A DNA stretch of 64,000 nucleotides. Source: JADGHX01 sp035760965. Its GTDB lineage: Bacteria > Pseudomonadota > Gammaproteobacteria > Steroidobacterales > Steroidobacteraceae. Location of the stretch: contig DASTRY010000035.1 of assembly GCA_035760965.1 (NCBI GenBank), positions 62,001 to 126,000 on the forward strand. The letters run 5' to 3'. The position numbers and the translations under genes are program-made. The notes below the pieces were generated by a model. It did no database searches, had not been told where the DNA came from, and was given only the letters and a program-made list of their open reading frames with translations. Below are positions 16,897-26,700 of this stretch, one piece after another (the first letter of the stretch is position 1; each line of letters opens with the position of its first letter).

Positions 16897-18074
16897 CTCA
16901 GCCATGCGCCATCCGCCGTGATTTCCAGTGAAAGCGGTGTCAGACCGGCTTCCTCGGTGATGCGCGAGATATACCCGGCGACTTCCTCGGCGCGTCCCGG
17001 CGGCGCAATCGTCGGTCGTCCGGGTGGCTCGACGAACACGGGTACGAAGCCGATTTGTAGACGTCCATCGGCGTGGACACGCACGCGGCCGAGCATCGCG
17101 TTTACCGCTTCCGGATGGAATGGCGCGAGGTAGTACGCAGGGTCCGGCTCGAATCCGAATAGCTCGCGCCGTTTGCGCGCCCACGCGGCGCGCGCGGGAT
17201 GAGACTGGCCCGGGCTCAACGCGCGCGTCACGACGCAGCCGTTGCCGAGCCCGTGAAAGATCGGCTTCCCGCGATAGATCTCGATGCCGCGGACGATGTG
17301 CGCATGATGCCCGCACACGATGTCGCAACCGGCATCGATTGCGGCGTGCGCCAGCGGCCGCTCGTACGGCGCGAGCTTGGCACGGGTATGCACGATGCCC
17401 TTGTGGAGAGCCACGACGACGACGTCCGCACGCTCTTTCGCCGATGCGATGTCGCGTGTCATGTCGGCGACCGAGCCCGGATCGATGCGCTCGAGGGGCG
17501 AGGAGGGCGCGATGGGTGCGCCGTTCGTGGCCTCGACGCGCACATAGGCGCAACCTGCACGGTGCGCCTCGGCCCACGCCCCTTGCGGACCCACGCAGTT
17601 GTAGCTGAGCAAGGCGATCACGCGGTCCTTGCGCGGAAGTGCCGGTCCGCTGCCACGCAGATCGCCACCGGTCAGGTGCGGCGCGTGAGAGTGGCCGCTG
17701 GAACGCGTGCTCCGCAGGAAAGCGGGTGCGCGAGCGGCATCGAGCGTGGCGCCGGCGCCCGCATGCGCGAGGCCGGCCTTGTCGAGGCTTGCAACCGTGT
17801 CCGCGATGCCCTCGGCGCCAAGGTCCGCGATGTGATTTCCCGCGAGCGAGACGGCGTGAAAGCCGGCACGCGCGATGGCAGGCAAGTGCGCCGGATCGGC
17901 GCCCGGCGCGGGCACATCATCGCCGAGCTCGGTCCCGCGCCGGCTGTGCGGCACCTCGAGATGGCCGATCGCCACGTCGGCGGAGCGCAGGCACGGCGCG
18001 ATGCCGCCGAGCCAATAGTCGGGGTTCGGCTCATCGAGCACGAGATCGCCTGCCAGGATGAGGTCGAGTGCCAC
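16893..18074 (-). CDS. CapA-family (PGA_cap) metallophosphatase-like protein
   Basis: A 393-residue protein of the CapA/PgsA family, a calcineurin-like phosphoesterase fold named after poly-gamma-glutamate capsule synthesis. Metal-ligand motifs are visible: LAGDLVLDEP at the start, GHLEVPHS, SLAGNHIADLG (the GNH motif), VVVALHKG and CGHHAHIVRGIEIYRGKPIFHGLGN. No signal peptide is present, so it is probably cytoplasmic. The start is GTG at 18074, which gives the expected N-terminus. It is the first gene of the TRAP/CoA operon and overlaps the small permease by four bases. This context suggests a hydrolase acting on the imported compound rather than capsule synthesis; that is inference. Confidence 0.82.
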   Translation of the reverse strand: MALDLILAGDLVLDEPNPDYWLGGIAPCLRSADVAIGHLEVPHSRRGTELGDDVPAPGADPAHLPAIARAGFHAVSLAGNHIADLGAEGIADTVASLDKAGLAHAGAGATLDAARAPAFLRSTRSSGHSHAPHLTGGDLRGSGPALPRKDRVIALLSYNCVGPQGAWAEAHRAGCAYVRVEATNGAPIAPSSPLERIDPGSVADMTRDIASAKERADVVVVALHKGIVHTRAKLAPYERPLAHAAIDAGCDIVCGHHAHIVRGIEIYRGKPIFHGLGNGCVVTRALSPGQSHPARAAWARKRRELFGFEPDPAYYLAPFHPEAVNAMLGRVRVHADGRLQIGFVPVFVEPPGRPTIAPPGRAEEVAGYISRITEEAGLTPLSLEITADGAWLR

Positions 18075-18117
18075 TATCAGTCCGCCGTCCGCAGCCGCGA
18101 GCGCAACAGCGGCCGTT

Positions 18118-18131
18118 GATTGTTGACGAAA
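18118..18131. promoter_or_regulatory. Candidate GntR operator (TTGTTGAC motif)
   Basis: GATTGTTGACGAAA in the divergent CapA/GntR spacer. The same sequence on the minus strand at 23517-23530 is the palindromic GATTGTTGACAATC, identical over the first ten bases. FCD-type GntR regulators usually bind short palindromes of the TTGT-N2-ACAA kind, so both are candidate sites for the regulator encoded at 18186. Confidence 0.45.
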
Positions 18132-18137
18132 GAATTG

Positions 18138-18156
18138 ATGATATTGCCACTATCAT
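18138..18156. promoter_or_regulatory. Inverted repeat ATGATA-N7-TATCAT
   Basis: Perfect six-base arms around a seven-base spacer, seven bases downstream of the TTGTTGAC motif and 30 bases before the GntR start codon. It is a second candidate binding site in the divergent spacer; the binding protein is unknown. Confidence 0.35.
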
Positions 18157-18185
18157 TGTCGCTCGTTGCGTTCACCTACTGCTCC

Positions 18186-18872
18186 ATGCCTGCGAAAGCT
18201 GCCGCCAGAACGAAAGCCCCCGCCACGGCCGCGCGCGATACGGTCTCCGTGCGCGAGGTCGTCGAATGGATTCGCGAGCGCATTCGCCGCGGCCGCTTCG
18301 CGCCCGGGCAGCGCCTCGTCGAGGCGGACATCATGCGCGAAGTCGGCGCGACCCGCAGTCGGGTGCGCGAGGCATTGCAGCGGCTGGCGACCGAAGGTCT
18401 CGTGACCATCGAGGAATTCCGCGGGGCGTCAGTCAAGCACTTCTCGCGCGACGAAATCCGGCAGATCTATCGCGCACGCATGGCGCTCGAAGGCATGGCG
18501 GCGCGCGAGTTCGCCGCCGCCGACGCGCCGGAGCTGAAAGCGCGCCTCGCGCGGGTGCAGGCCGAGCTCAATGCGCTCGAGCACACGGGCGATCACGAGC
18601 GCTTCGCCCGGCTGAACGACGAGTGGCACCGGCTGATCATCGAAGGATCGAAGAACGAATACATCCGCATGTTCGTCGAGCGGCTGCGCGTGCCCATCTA
18701 CCGCCTGCTGTTCAGCACCTTCTACAACGCGCAGCGCATCGATCGGGCGAATGCGGGCCACCGCCGCATCAGCGACGCCATCGTCGCCGGCCGTCCGAAG
18801 GACGCGGAGCGGCTCATGCGCGAGCACATCGAGGAAGGGCTCGAGGCGATCGCGACGATCGATCTGGACTAG
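18186..18872 (+). CDS. GntR-family transcriptional regulator (FCD subfamily)
   Basis: A 228-residue repressor-type protein. The N-terminal winged helix (about 20-85) shows VEWIRERIRRGRFAPGQRLVEADIMREVGATRSRVREALQRLATEGLV. The FCD effector domain follows, with ARMALEGMAAREFA, the FARLNDEWHRLI motif (Asp and His metal ligands) and GHRRISDAIVAGRPKDAERLMREHIEEGL, which supplies the remaining His ligands. Such regulators release DNA on binding small carboxylates. It is divergent from the CapA/TRAP/CoA operon and convergent with a hydrolase gene. The start is uncertain: ATG 18186 gives a normal N-terminus but has no strong ribosome site, while ATG 18138 would put 16 hydrophobic residues first and lie inside a putative operator. 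Confidence 0.88.
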   Translation: MPAKAAARTKAPATAARDTVSVREVVEWIRERIRRGRFAPGQRLVEADIMREVGATRSRVREALQRLATEGLVTIEEFRGASVKHFSRDEIRQIYRARMALEGMAAREFAAADAPELKARLARVQAELNALEHTGDHERFARLNDEWHRLIIEGSKNEYIRMFVERLRVPIYRLLFSTFYNAQRIDRANAGHRRISDAIVAGRPKDAERLMREHIEEGLEAIATIDLD

Positions 18873-18883
18873 AGAGCGCATCG

Positions 18884-20755
18884 TCACTCGGTCGATACGG
18901 GCGCGAATTGCGGCTCGGACAGCACCGGCAGGAAGAGCTGCGAGCGGTGCTTCGCGTCGTGATAGATCCCGATCGTCGGCGGCGGATCGAACTGCACGCT
19001 GCGCGATCGCTGCCGCGGGTCCGCACCGGCGATGGTCAATCGCAGTCGCTCACCGCTCTTCACGATGATGGATGTGGGCAGCAGGTCGAGCCGCATGCGG
19101 GCCGGCGTGTTCGGCACCAAGGGCTTCGCGTCGGCGCGGTTACCGCGGTGATAGGGCAGGCCCATGTAGTTGAGCGCCGGTCGCTGTTCGGAACGCAACG
19201 AGGCGCGCAGACGGCCGTGGGTCACGATCGAGACGTCGCCGGAAGGCGTGATCTTTTCGAGGTACACGAACACGTCCGCATCGGTGGCCGAGGAGGAGAT
19301 CCACAGGTCCGCGAGCGGATGGCCGGCGACGTGAACGTCTGCGGTGAGCGGCGGTGTCTCGTATGAGAGACCGTGATCGCGCACGACACAGGGCCACATG
19401 ATGAAGTACAGGTCGACCTTGCCCTCGCACACCGGCGCGTAGTTCACGACGAAGTAATCGACGCCGTCGGACGAGGAACCGAGTCCGCGAGGCCCGGAGA
19501 CGTTTCCCGTCTGGTGTAGGCGTGCGGCTGCGTCCGCCGGTGAACGAGCCGCGCCGCTGAGCCCGAGCGTGCCCGCTCGACCCGGCACGGCAGTCCCGCC
19601 CAAGGCGAGCGACTTGCTTCGCGCCTCCGGCAACGGCCACTGGCGCGCGCTCGACCACTCGCTGCCTTTGGGCGCACCGAGCGTGTAGTAGTAGATCGGC
19701 GGCTCGCGCTCCCAGCCGTTGTCGACCTTCTTGAGAAAGTGGTCGAAGAACCGCAGCAGCTCGGTGGCCATCGGAAAGTCGCCGACCTGGCAGTGCCCCC
19801 AGCCGCCCATCCAGAGCTTGCGCGGATTCTTCAGGTTGTTGAATGCGAGCGTCGCTTCGAAGCTGCCTTCATCGAGCCAGTTGCCCCAGATGAAGATCCC
19901 GACGCCGGAGCGCTCGATGACGTCTTTGTACGTCGCCGGGCTGACTTCGCGCCAGAAGGGAACGTGCAGCAGCGGGGAGACATCGTCGCGAAAGGGCATG
20001 CCGCGCCAGAGCTCGGCCATCGGGGTGCCGGCCGCATGCCCGGCAATGGCCTGTGCGGCGAGCGTGCCATCCTTGTCTTCATCGACCGGAAGCACGCCTT
20101 GGCCGTAGTCCTGCTCAGGATTCTCGGGGCGCGTGTTGAATTGCGCCGTGATGCCGCCGCGGCTGACGAACCCGTACTTGTCGAAATCGGTACAGCCCGG
20201 CGCGATGGCTCGCAGATGAGGCGGCGCGACGGTCGCCGCATGAAACGTGCTGCCGCCCATGTACGAGCAGCCCATCACGCCGATGTTGCCGTCGCTCCAT
20301 GGCTGAGCGGCGAACCACTCGGTCATGTCGTACGCGTCCTGCGCCTCCGTGCGATCCTGGAACCCGCGACGGGCGCCGAACGATGCGCCGCGACCGCGCG
20401 TATCGACTGCCGCGAGCACGTAGCCGTGCTTGATGAGCTCCAGCATTCCCCAGCTCTCGAGCACGGTCGCCTTCTTGCCATCCGGACGGGTCCACGCGCG
20501 CCGATAGGGCGTGTGAATCCAGATGACGGGAAAGCGCCCCGCGGCGGCTGTACCGTTTTCGGCCGGACGGTAAATGTCGACGGCGAGCCGCGTTCCATCG
20601 CGGACGGCGACATATCGGGAGGAGCTGACCCATCCGCTGTATCGCGGCTCGGAGTAGCCGCGATACACGCCCGGTCGAGATTCCTTCTCCGCTGCGGAGA
20701 TCGTCAGCGGCGCAACGAGAGCAACGAGTAGAGCAAGCGCACGGATCTTCGACAT
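18884..20755 (-). CDS. CocE/NonD family hydrolase (X-Pro dipeptidyl-peptidase S15 type)
   Basis: A 623-residue secreted hydrolase. A signal peptide covers residues 1-21. The alpha/beta-hydrolase core has VAVRDGTRLAVDIYRPA, VIWIHTPYRR and DTRGRGASFG, and the nucleophile elbow GCSYMGGS with Ser164. The C-terminal part from about residue 390 is the jelly-roll domain of the family, with a VHVAGHPLADLWISSSATDADVFVYLEKI signature. CocE-type enzymes cleave esters or amides of bulky substrates. The start codon lies three bases after the stop of a TonB receptor gene, so the pair is co-transcribed; the hydrolase probably acts on the compound the receptor imports into the periplasm. Confidence 0.9.
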   Translation of the reverse strand: MSKIRALALLVALVAPLTISAAEKESRPGVYRGYSEPRYSGWVSSSRYVAVRDGTRLAVDIYRPAENGTAAAGRFPVIWIHTPYRRAWTRPDGKKATVLESWGMLELIKHGYVLAAVDTRGRGASFGARRGFQDRTEAQDAYDMTEWFAAQPWSDGNIGVMGCSYMGGSTFHAATVAPPHLRAIAPGCTDFDKYGFVSRGGITAQFNTRPENPEQDYGQGVLPVDEDKDGTLAAQAIAGHAAGTPMAELWRGMPFRDDVSPLLHVPFWREVSPATYKDVIERSGVGIFIWGNWLDEGSFEATLAFNNLKNPRKLWMGGWGHCQVGDFPMATELLRFFDHFLKKVDNGWEREPPIYYYTLGAPKGSEWSSARQWPLPEARSKSLALGGTAVPGRAGTLGLSGAARSPADAAARLHQTGNVSGPRGLGSSSDGVDYFVVNYAPVCEGKVDLYFIMWPCVVRDHGLSYETPPLTADVHVAGHPLADLWISSSATDADVFVYLEKITPSGDVSIVTHGRLRASLRSEQRPALNYMGLPYHRGNRADAKPLVPNTPARMRLDLLPTSIIVKSGERLRLTIAGADPRQRSRSVQFDPPPTIGIYHDAKHRSQLFLPVLSEPQFAPVSTE

Positions 20756-20758
20756 CAG

Positions 20759-23467
20759 CTACCAACGCTTCGTCACGACGAACGATACGAGACGCCCGAG
20801 CGGCGAGACGTTCTGGTTATCCCACGAGACCGTGCCGTTCAGCACGACCGGCGGCTCCTCGTCGAAGATGTCCTGACCGTTCAGGGAGAGCGTCACGCCG
20901 TTCAGCAGCCCCGGCGTATCGCTGAAGTCGTACGCCAGCGTCGCATCGACCGTGCGATAGCTGTCCACTCCAACGTTCGGCGTTATGGCCGTGTTCGTGT
21001 AGCCGCTGGTGTAGTTCAGGAAAGCGTTTGCGCGCCAGCCGCGCAAGCTCCAGCCTGCCGAGAGCCGCGCACGCAGGTCGACCGGATTGCCGAACGTGTC
21101 GAGCACGTCGACGAACGGCAAGCCCGGCGCCGTCGAGCGGTTCAAGTCGAGAATCTTCGCGCCGGTGAAGCCGACGTTCCACGCGCCGAAGCTCGTGTCG
21201 AACGCGTACCGGACATTCAGGTCGATGCCGTTCTGCTTCAGCCGCCCGAGATTTGCGCGGCGACCGTCGACGATCGCGTTGATGTTGGCGATGGGCTCGA
21301 CCGGGCTCTGCAGGTCGGGGTTCGAGAGGAAGCTCTGCACGAGCGCATTGAAGGCGGCCGTCGCGGCGGCATCACTCGCCGGCGGCCGACGCACGATGTA
21401 CGGCGCGTAGACGCTCGGGCTCGTGAGCGCGGTCGCCGGCACGACGTCGATGCGGTTCGTGTAATCGACGCGGTAGTACGTGATCGACGCGGCGAGGCCT
21501 TGGAGGGCGCCCAGCGGCTGCCAATCGAGACCGAACGACCAGGTTGTCGCTTCCTCGGGTTGCAGCGATGCGCGGCCGCCATTATGGAAGATGCCGCGCG
21601 TGACGCCGCCTGCGCCCGTCGGATCGGTCAGGTTCTGAATGAAGATGTTGTGGATCTGCTCGCTCGTATCGACGAGGGAGGGCGCACGGAACGAGGTTCC
21701 GTACGTTGCGCGCGCCGTCAGCGACTCGATGGGCTTCCAGCTCAAGCCCACCTTCGGATCCGTCGTCGATCCGAAGTCGGAGTACTTCTCACGCCTGCCG
21801 GCGAGAGACAGCTCGAGCGCATGGACTCCCGGCACGGCGTTCTGCGAGCCGACGAGCGGCACGAACATCTCCGCATACAGCGATGTGTTGTGACGCCGGT
21901 TCAGCACGTTCTTCGTGACGACCGCGCCGGAGGCAAGCACGTTGGTCGCGTTCAGCGTCTGACGGAACTGGTTGTCGTGCCGCTCGACGCCCATCGCGAA
22001 ACGGACGTCGCCGCCGGGCAGCGTGAACAGTGGGCCGTCCGCCTTCAACGTGTAGTCGCGCGCCGTGCTCGTGCCGAATGTATCGCGGTTGGCGATGATG
22101 AGATCCACGAGCGCCGGATTGTTCGTCACGTTGAACGTGCCGTCGCCGAACGGATTGAACGCCGTCGCGGGATCGCTGCTCGCCAAGGCGGCGGTGAGCG
22201 CAGCACCGTTGGTGATGGCGCCGCGCCGCTGGAAACCATGATTGGCGCTGAAGTTCGCGGAGCTCTCGATGCGCCAGTCGTGGCCCGCATCGAAGCCGAG
22301 GCCGACCGCGTTCTGCTGCGCATTCTCGTAGCCCGTCAGGCGCGGGTCGGAGTCCTCCGCGACGAAGCGGTATTCGACGTTCACGAACGCGGGATTGCCG
22401 AGCTCGGCCGGCGCGACGAAAAACGCGTTCGTGTTCGGCACGCGGAGCTGGCCCGAGGCGGGCGCCACCCGCTCATCGAACTTTCTGCGCGAGTACCAAC
22501 CCTGATACCACGCATCGAAGCGGCCGAAAGTCTGGTTGGCGTCGAGAAAGAAGGCATCGCGGCGCTGATCCGGCAGCAGGTCCGGGAACGTGCCGTCATC
22601 GAAGCGGTTCGCGCTACCAACTGCGAGCTGCGCACCGCTCAGTCCCGTGCCGTTGCCCGACGGTAACGGGTAGCGAGTCGTGCCGGAGACGATGTTGCCG
22701 GGCGAGGCGAGCGTCGAGCGTGCATCCGATCCGCCGCGCGCGCGGCGATCGGTGGACGCGAAATCCCGGTCCCGGCCGGGAAGGTTGTCGCGCTCGTTGT
22801 GCTCGTAGGCGCCGAAGACGCTGCCGGTGCCCCAGCTGTAACCGAAGTTCTGGCTCGCGATCTTCTGGTTGGTGCCATCTGCGAGACCGTAGCGAACCGA
22901 GGTCTCCGCGCCGGTGAAATTGCGGCGCGTGATGATGTTGACGACACCGGCCACGGCGTCCGAGCCGTAAATCGCCGACGCGCCGTCCACGACCACTTCG
23001 AGGCGCTCGATGGCGCTCGAGGGGATGACGTTCGGGTCGTACAGCGACTTGATCACGCCGGCCGGCGCGATGCGGCGGCCATTGACGAGCAGCAGCGTCG
23101 CCTCGTTACCGATCCCGCGCAGATTGATGCCCGAGATGCGTGTCGTATTGGCCGCGCCGTCCTGCGCGCCGCCGAGGCGGCTCTCGTCCGCGCCGAGGCT
23201 CAACACCTGCGGGAGGGCGCGGGCGAAATCGCTGCTGGTTGCGACGCCGCTCGCGGCGAGCTCGTCGCGTCCGAGCGCGATGACGGGCGATCCGGCGCTC
23301 GCGACGCCGCGAATACTGGTGCCGGTGACGACGACCTGCTGCAGCGGTGCGTTCGTGTCCGCGGCCGCACTGGCGGCGTCTACGGCACTGGACTGCTGAG
23401 CATCGGCGATGAGCGGGCTGGCGGCGGAGGCGAGTGCCCACGCACACCAGGGAGTTGTTCGGCGCAT
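20759..23467 (-). CDS. TonB-dependent outer-membrane receptor
   Basis: A 902-residue receptor. A signal peptide of about 23 residues is followed by QQVVVTGTSIRG, the TonB-box region, and a plug domain with INLRGIGNEATLLLVNGRRIAP, IERLEVVVDGASAIYGSDAVAGVVNIITRR. The rest is a 22-strand-type barrel ending LVSFVVTKRW with the C-terminal aromatic residue needed for outer-membrane insertion. The wording matches receptors that import organic compounds as often as siderophore receptors, and the co-transcribed CocE hydrolase favours an organic substrate. GGGGGAA precedes the ATG. A strong promoter (23497-23525) overlaps a palindromic operator. Confidence 0.93.
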   Translation of the reverse strand: MRRTTPWCAWALASAASPLIADAQQSSAVDAASAAADTNAPLQQVVVTGTSIRGVASAGSPVIALGRDELAASGVATSSDFARALPQVLSLGADESRLGGAQDGAANTTRISGINLRGIGNEATLLLVNGRRIAPAGVIKSLYDPNVIPSSAIERLEVVVDGASAIYGSDAVAGVVNIITRRNFTGAETSVRYGLADGTNQKIASQNFGYSWGTGSVFGAYEHNERDNLPGRDRDFASTDRRARGGSDARSTLASPGNIVSGTTRYPLPSGNGTGLSGAQLAVGSANRFDDGTFPDLLPDQRRDAFFLDANQTFGRFDAWYQGWYSRRKFDERVAPASGQLRVPNTNAFFVAPAELGNPAFVNVEYRFVAEDSDPRLTGYENAQQNAVGLGFDAGHDWRIESSANFSANHGFQRRGAITNGAALTAALASSDPATAFNPFGDGTFNVTNNPALVDLIIANRDTFGTSTARDYTLKADGPLFTLPGGDVRFAMGVERHDNQFRQTLNATNVLASGAVVTKNVLNRRHNTSLYAEMFVPLVGSQNAVPGVHALELSLAGRREKYSDFGSTTDPKVGLSWKPIESLTARATYGTSFRAPSLVDTSEQIHNIFIQNLTDPTGAGGVTRGIFHNGGRASLQPEEATTWSFGLDWQPLGALQGLAASITYYRVDYTNRIDVVPATALTSPSVYAPYIVRRPPASDAAATAAFNALVQSFLSNPDLQSPVEPIANINAIVDGRRANLGRLKQNGIDLNVRYAFDTSFGAWNVGFTGAKILDLNRSTAPGLPFVDVLDTFGNPVDLRARLSAGWSLRGWRANAFLNYTSGYTNTAITPNVGVDSYRTVDATLAYDFSDTPGLLNGVTLSLNGQDIFDEEPPVVLNGTVSWDNQNVSPLGRLVSFVVTKRW

Positions 23468-23496
23468 TTTGAGTTCCCCCTCGCGGATGCGTGGCG

Positions 23497-23525
23497 ACTT
23501 TAGGAATTGAGAACGAGATTGTCAA
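23497..23525 (-). promoter_or_regulatory. Sigma-70-type promoter of the TonB receptor/CocE unit
   Basis: On the minus strand, a perfect -35 TTGACA (23520-23525) is followed by a 17-base spacer and TAAAGT (23497-23502). Transcription would begin near 23490, about 23 bases before the start codon. Confidence 0.6.
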
Positions 23526-23530
23526 CAATC
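23517..23530. promoter_or_regulatory. Palindromic operator GATTGT-CA-ACAATC over the -35 box
   Basis: Six-base perfect arms around CA. The palindrome covers the TTGACA -35 hexamer, so binding would block RNA polymerase. It shares GATTGTTGAC with the site at 18118 next to the FCD-type GntR gene, which makes that regulator the best candidate. Confidence 0.5.
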
Positions 23531-23793
23531 GTGACGGGCGATTTCATGGCATCCAATATGCGGGTTGGTCTACCGGCTACGCTGAAGTAAACGAAAGCGC
23601 CGCGAAATTAAGCACTTTGATTGGAATGTGAGCTGCTCTGATCGCAGCGGTCGCGTGGACGTCGTGCGTGCAAGCGATTTCATTCTGCGCCCAATGCTGT
23701 TAGGTTCCGCCATCGAAAGCCGGCGGGAGGATTCGACAGAACAAACGCGCTCCCGCTCGGCGCTCGGTTTTGCGACAGAACAAGGGGGAGCGA

Positions 23794-26700
23794 ATGAAGA
23801 CGAACACGCGGCTGTCGGTTCTCGGCGGCGCTTTGTTACCGGCAGCTCTGCTACTTCCGCACGCAGCCAGCGCGCAGAACGCGGACATTGCGGCGGAGCC
23901 GGTTCAGCAAGTCACGATTACGGGCACGTACATCCGCCGCTCGGAAGGCTTCACGCCGGCGTCGCCGGTCGCGGAGCTCAGCCGGGAGCAGTTCGAAGCG
24001 CACGCGCCCAAGACGGTGGCGGATTTCCTCACGCAGCTGCCCTACAGCTTCAACACGCAGTTCACGGTCGGACGCGCGCTCGGCTCATCGAACGGCTCGG
24101 GCAGTCTCAACCTGCGCAATCTCGGCCCCGATGCGACGCTCGTGCTACTGAACTCACGCCGCGCACCGCGCGATGCGGTGACGATGAACAACGTCGACGT
24201 GAACTCGCTGGTCCCGCAGATCGCGATAGAGCGCATCGAGATCCTGAAGGACGGTGCGTCCTCGCTGTACGGCTCGGACGCGGTGGGCGGCGTCGCGAAC
24301 TTCATCACGCGGCACAAGTTCGATGGCTTCGAGGTGCAGGCGCTCGGGGACATGCGTGAGATCGGCAGCACGATCGACGGCCGCTTCGGCGCGATCTGGG
24401 GACAGCAGAGCGACAGCGGCGGCATCGTGGTCGCCGCGGAGTACTTCAAGCGCTCGCCGTTCCCGTGGGAATCCTACGAGCTGCACACGCAATTCAACGG
24501 TGCGATCGACGGCGATTTCCGCGCGTCCGGCTGGCCGGCGCGCTTCACGATTCCGAACCGCAACGCTGCGGGCGCGATCGCGGGACCGGCGACGACGATT
24601 GCCGATCCGGATTGCTCGAAGTTCACCGCGCAGACCTTCGTCACAGGCGCGCCCGTCACGCGACTCGGCGTGACCTACCCGAGCGGCTGCCAGCAGAATC
24701 TCCCGTGGGGCACGAACGCCAACGCGGACGAAACGCGGTATCAGGGCTTCATCGAGCTGCACAAGGATTTCAGTCCTTCGCTACGCTTCTTCGGCGAGGC
24801 GGGACTGCTGCGCACGCGCGACGCCATCGTCGATACGCCCGGGGCGGCGGTGAATCCCGGGCCGGGGCAGCCGCCGGTCATCATTCCGGGTTACGCGCCC
24901 TCGAATACTTTTCGAGCAATGGATTCCGCGGGCGTACCGCTGTATGCCGAGAGCAGTGGCGTGCGCCTCGGCTATGACAAAGACGGCGTCGGCGGCAACG
25001 ATTTCCTGCCGGCGCGCGACGCGTCGGGGCGCGTCATCGTGGCGGGCACCGATCCGAATGCGGTCGGCTCGAACGGCTTGCCCGTCGTCCCCTTCTGGGA
25101 AGACGTGACCGTCGCGAATGGCAGCCGCATCTTCGGCCTGAACTGCAATCTGCCCGGCGATCCGACGACCACGCGGAACTGCCGCGAGACCTACAACACG
25201 ACGCGCTACGAGGTGAACGCGAACCGGTTTCTCGGCGGCTTCGAGGGCGATCTCTTCGGTGGCGACAACTGGCACTACACCGTGAGCTATCTCTACGCGG
25301 AGAACAACGAGAACGACACGACCTTCGGCAGCTCGTTCTCGATGCCTGCGCTGCGAGCGGCGCTCGCCGGCTTCGGCGGGTCCGGTTGTCTGTCGCCCTC
25401 GAACGATCCACTGCAATCGGGCTCTGTACGGCCGGGCAGCGGCAACTGCCAGTTCTTCAACATCTTCGGCTCTTCGGTCACCACGTCCCCGGGTTCGCTG
25501 CTCGCGAACACGCCGGACATGGTGCTGTACGTCACCGCGCAGGACTGGCAGCGCTTCAAATCCAAGCTGCAGGTCGCCGACGTCGTTCTGTCGGGCAATG
25601 TCTTCAAGTTGCCCGCGGGCGAAGTCGGGCTTGCAATCGGGGCGCAGCAGCGCCGCGAAGGCTGGTCCGCCGACTATCCGCAGCTGCAGAACGCCGGGCA
25701 GAGCGATCTGCAGGCGGCGTTCTTCGACAAGAACGTGCATCAGACCGCGAACGCGGTGTTTGCGGAGCTGAACGTTCCGCTCGTCGACTCGGGCGGCTTC
25801 GGTAAGCTCGATTTCGCCGGCGCGGTGCGCACGGAGAACACGGAAGGTCCGGGTCTCAAGACGACCGATCCGAAGCTCGGACTGCTGTACACGATTCCCG
25901 GAGATTGGCTGCGACTGCGCGGGACGTGGAGCACCTCGTTCCTCGCGCCGTCGCTGTATCAGCGCTATCGCCAGAACGTCGTGTTCACGAACTCGGTCGA
26001 CGACGTGCTCACGCCCGCCATCGACAACATCGCGCGCGTGACCACGCTCGTGAGCGGCAGCCCGGTGCTGAAGCCGCAGAGCTCGAGGAACTACAACTTC
26101 GGGTTCACGCTCGCCCCGATTCGTACGCTCAACGTGGATGTCGACTACTGGCACTTCACGTTCTCGGATCAGATCGCGCTCGAAAATCCGCTGGAGCTCG
26201 CGCAATCGCTGACGACGACGCTCGATCCCACCAAGGTGCTGCGCGATCCGAACGCCGGCACGGTGATCTACAACGGCGTGAACGTCGGGCCGATCGTCGG
26301 GTTCAACACGACATATGTGAACACCCGAACGGTCGAAACCGCCGGCATCGACGTTGGGATCAGCAATACCCTGGATCTCGGTCGTGCCGGAGCGCTGCGT
26401 TCATCGCTGTCGAGCACGTATCAATCGACGTACAAGATCAACGGTCGGGACTTCACGCGCAGTCGCAACGCGCGCGTCGCGGGCGGCTCGTTCGCGGTTC
26501 CATGGCGTGCGACGCTGCAGAACATGTGGCTCATCGGAAACAGCTCCGTGCAATCGCTGCTGCGCTACACGGACGGGTATCTGAACGATCAGATTCCAAA
26601 CGCCGGCACGCCGGTGAAGCCGTACGTCGAGCCGTATGTGAGCTGGGATGTGTCGTATGCGTACAGCTTCGGCGAACGCTTCGGCTTGAAAGGGAGCGAC

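Larger units (their letters stand above)
23468..23793. other. Divergent intergenic region between two TonB receptor genes
   Basis: These 326 bases contain the leftward promoter and operator described separately. The rest, 23531-23793, has lower GC than the surrounding genes (for example GCGAAATTAAGCACTTTGAT near 23611) and presumably holds the rightward promoter. I see no convincing hexamer pair or reading frame there. Confidence 0.5.
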
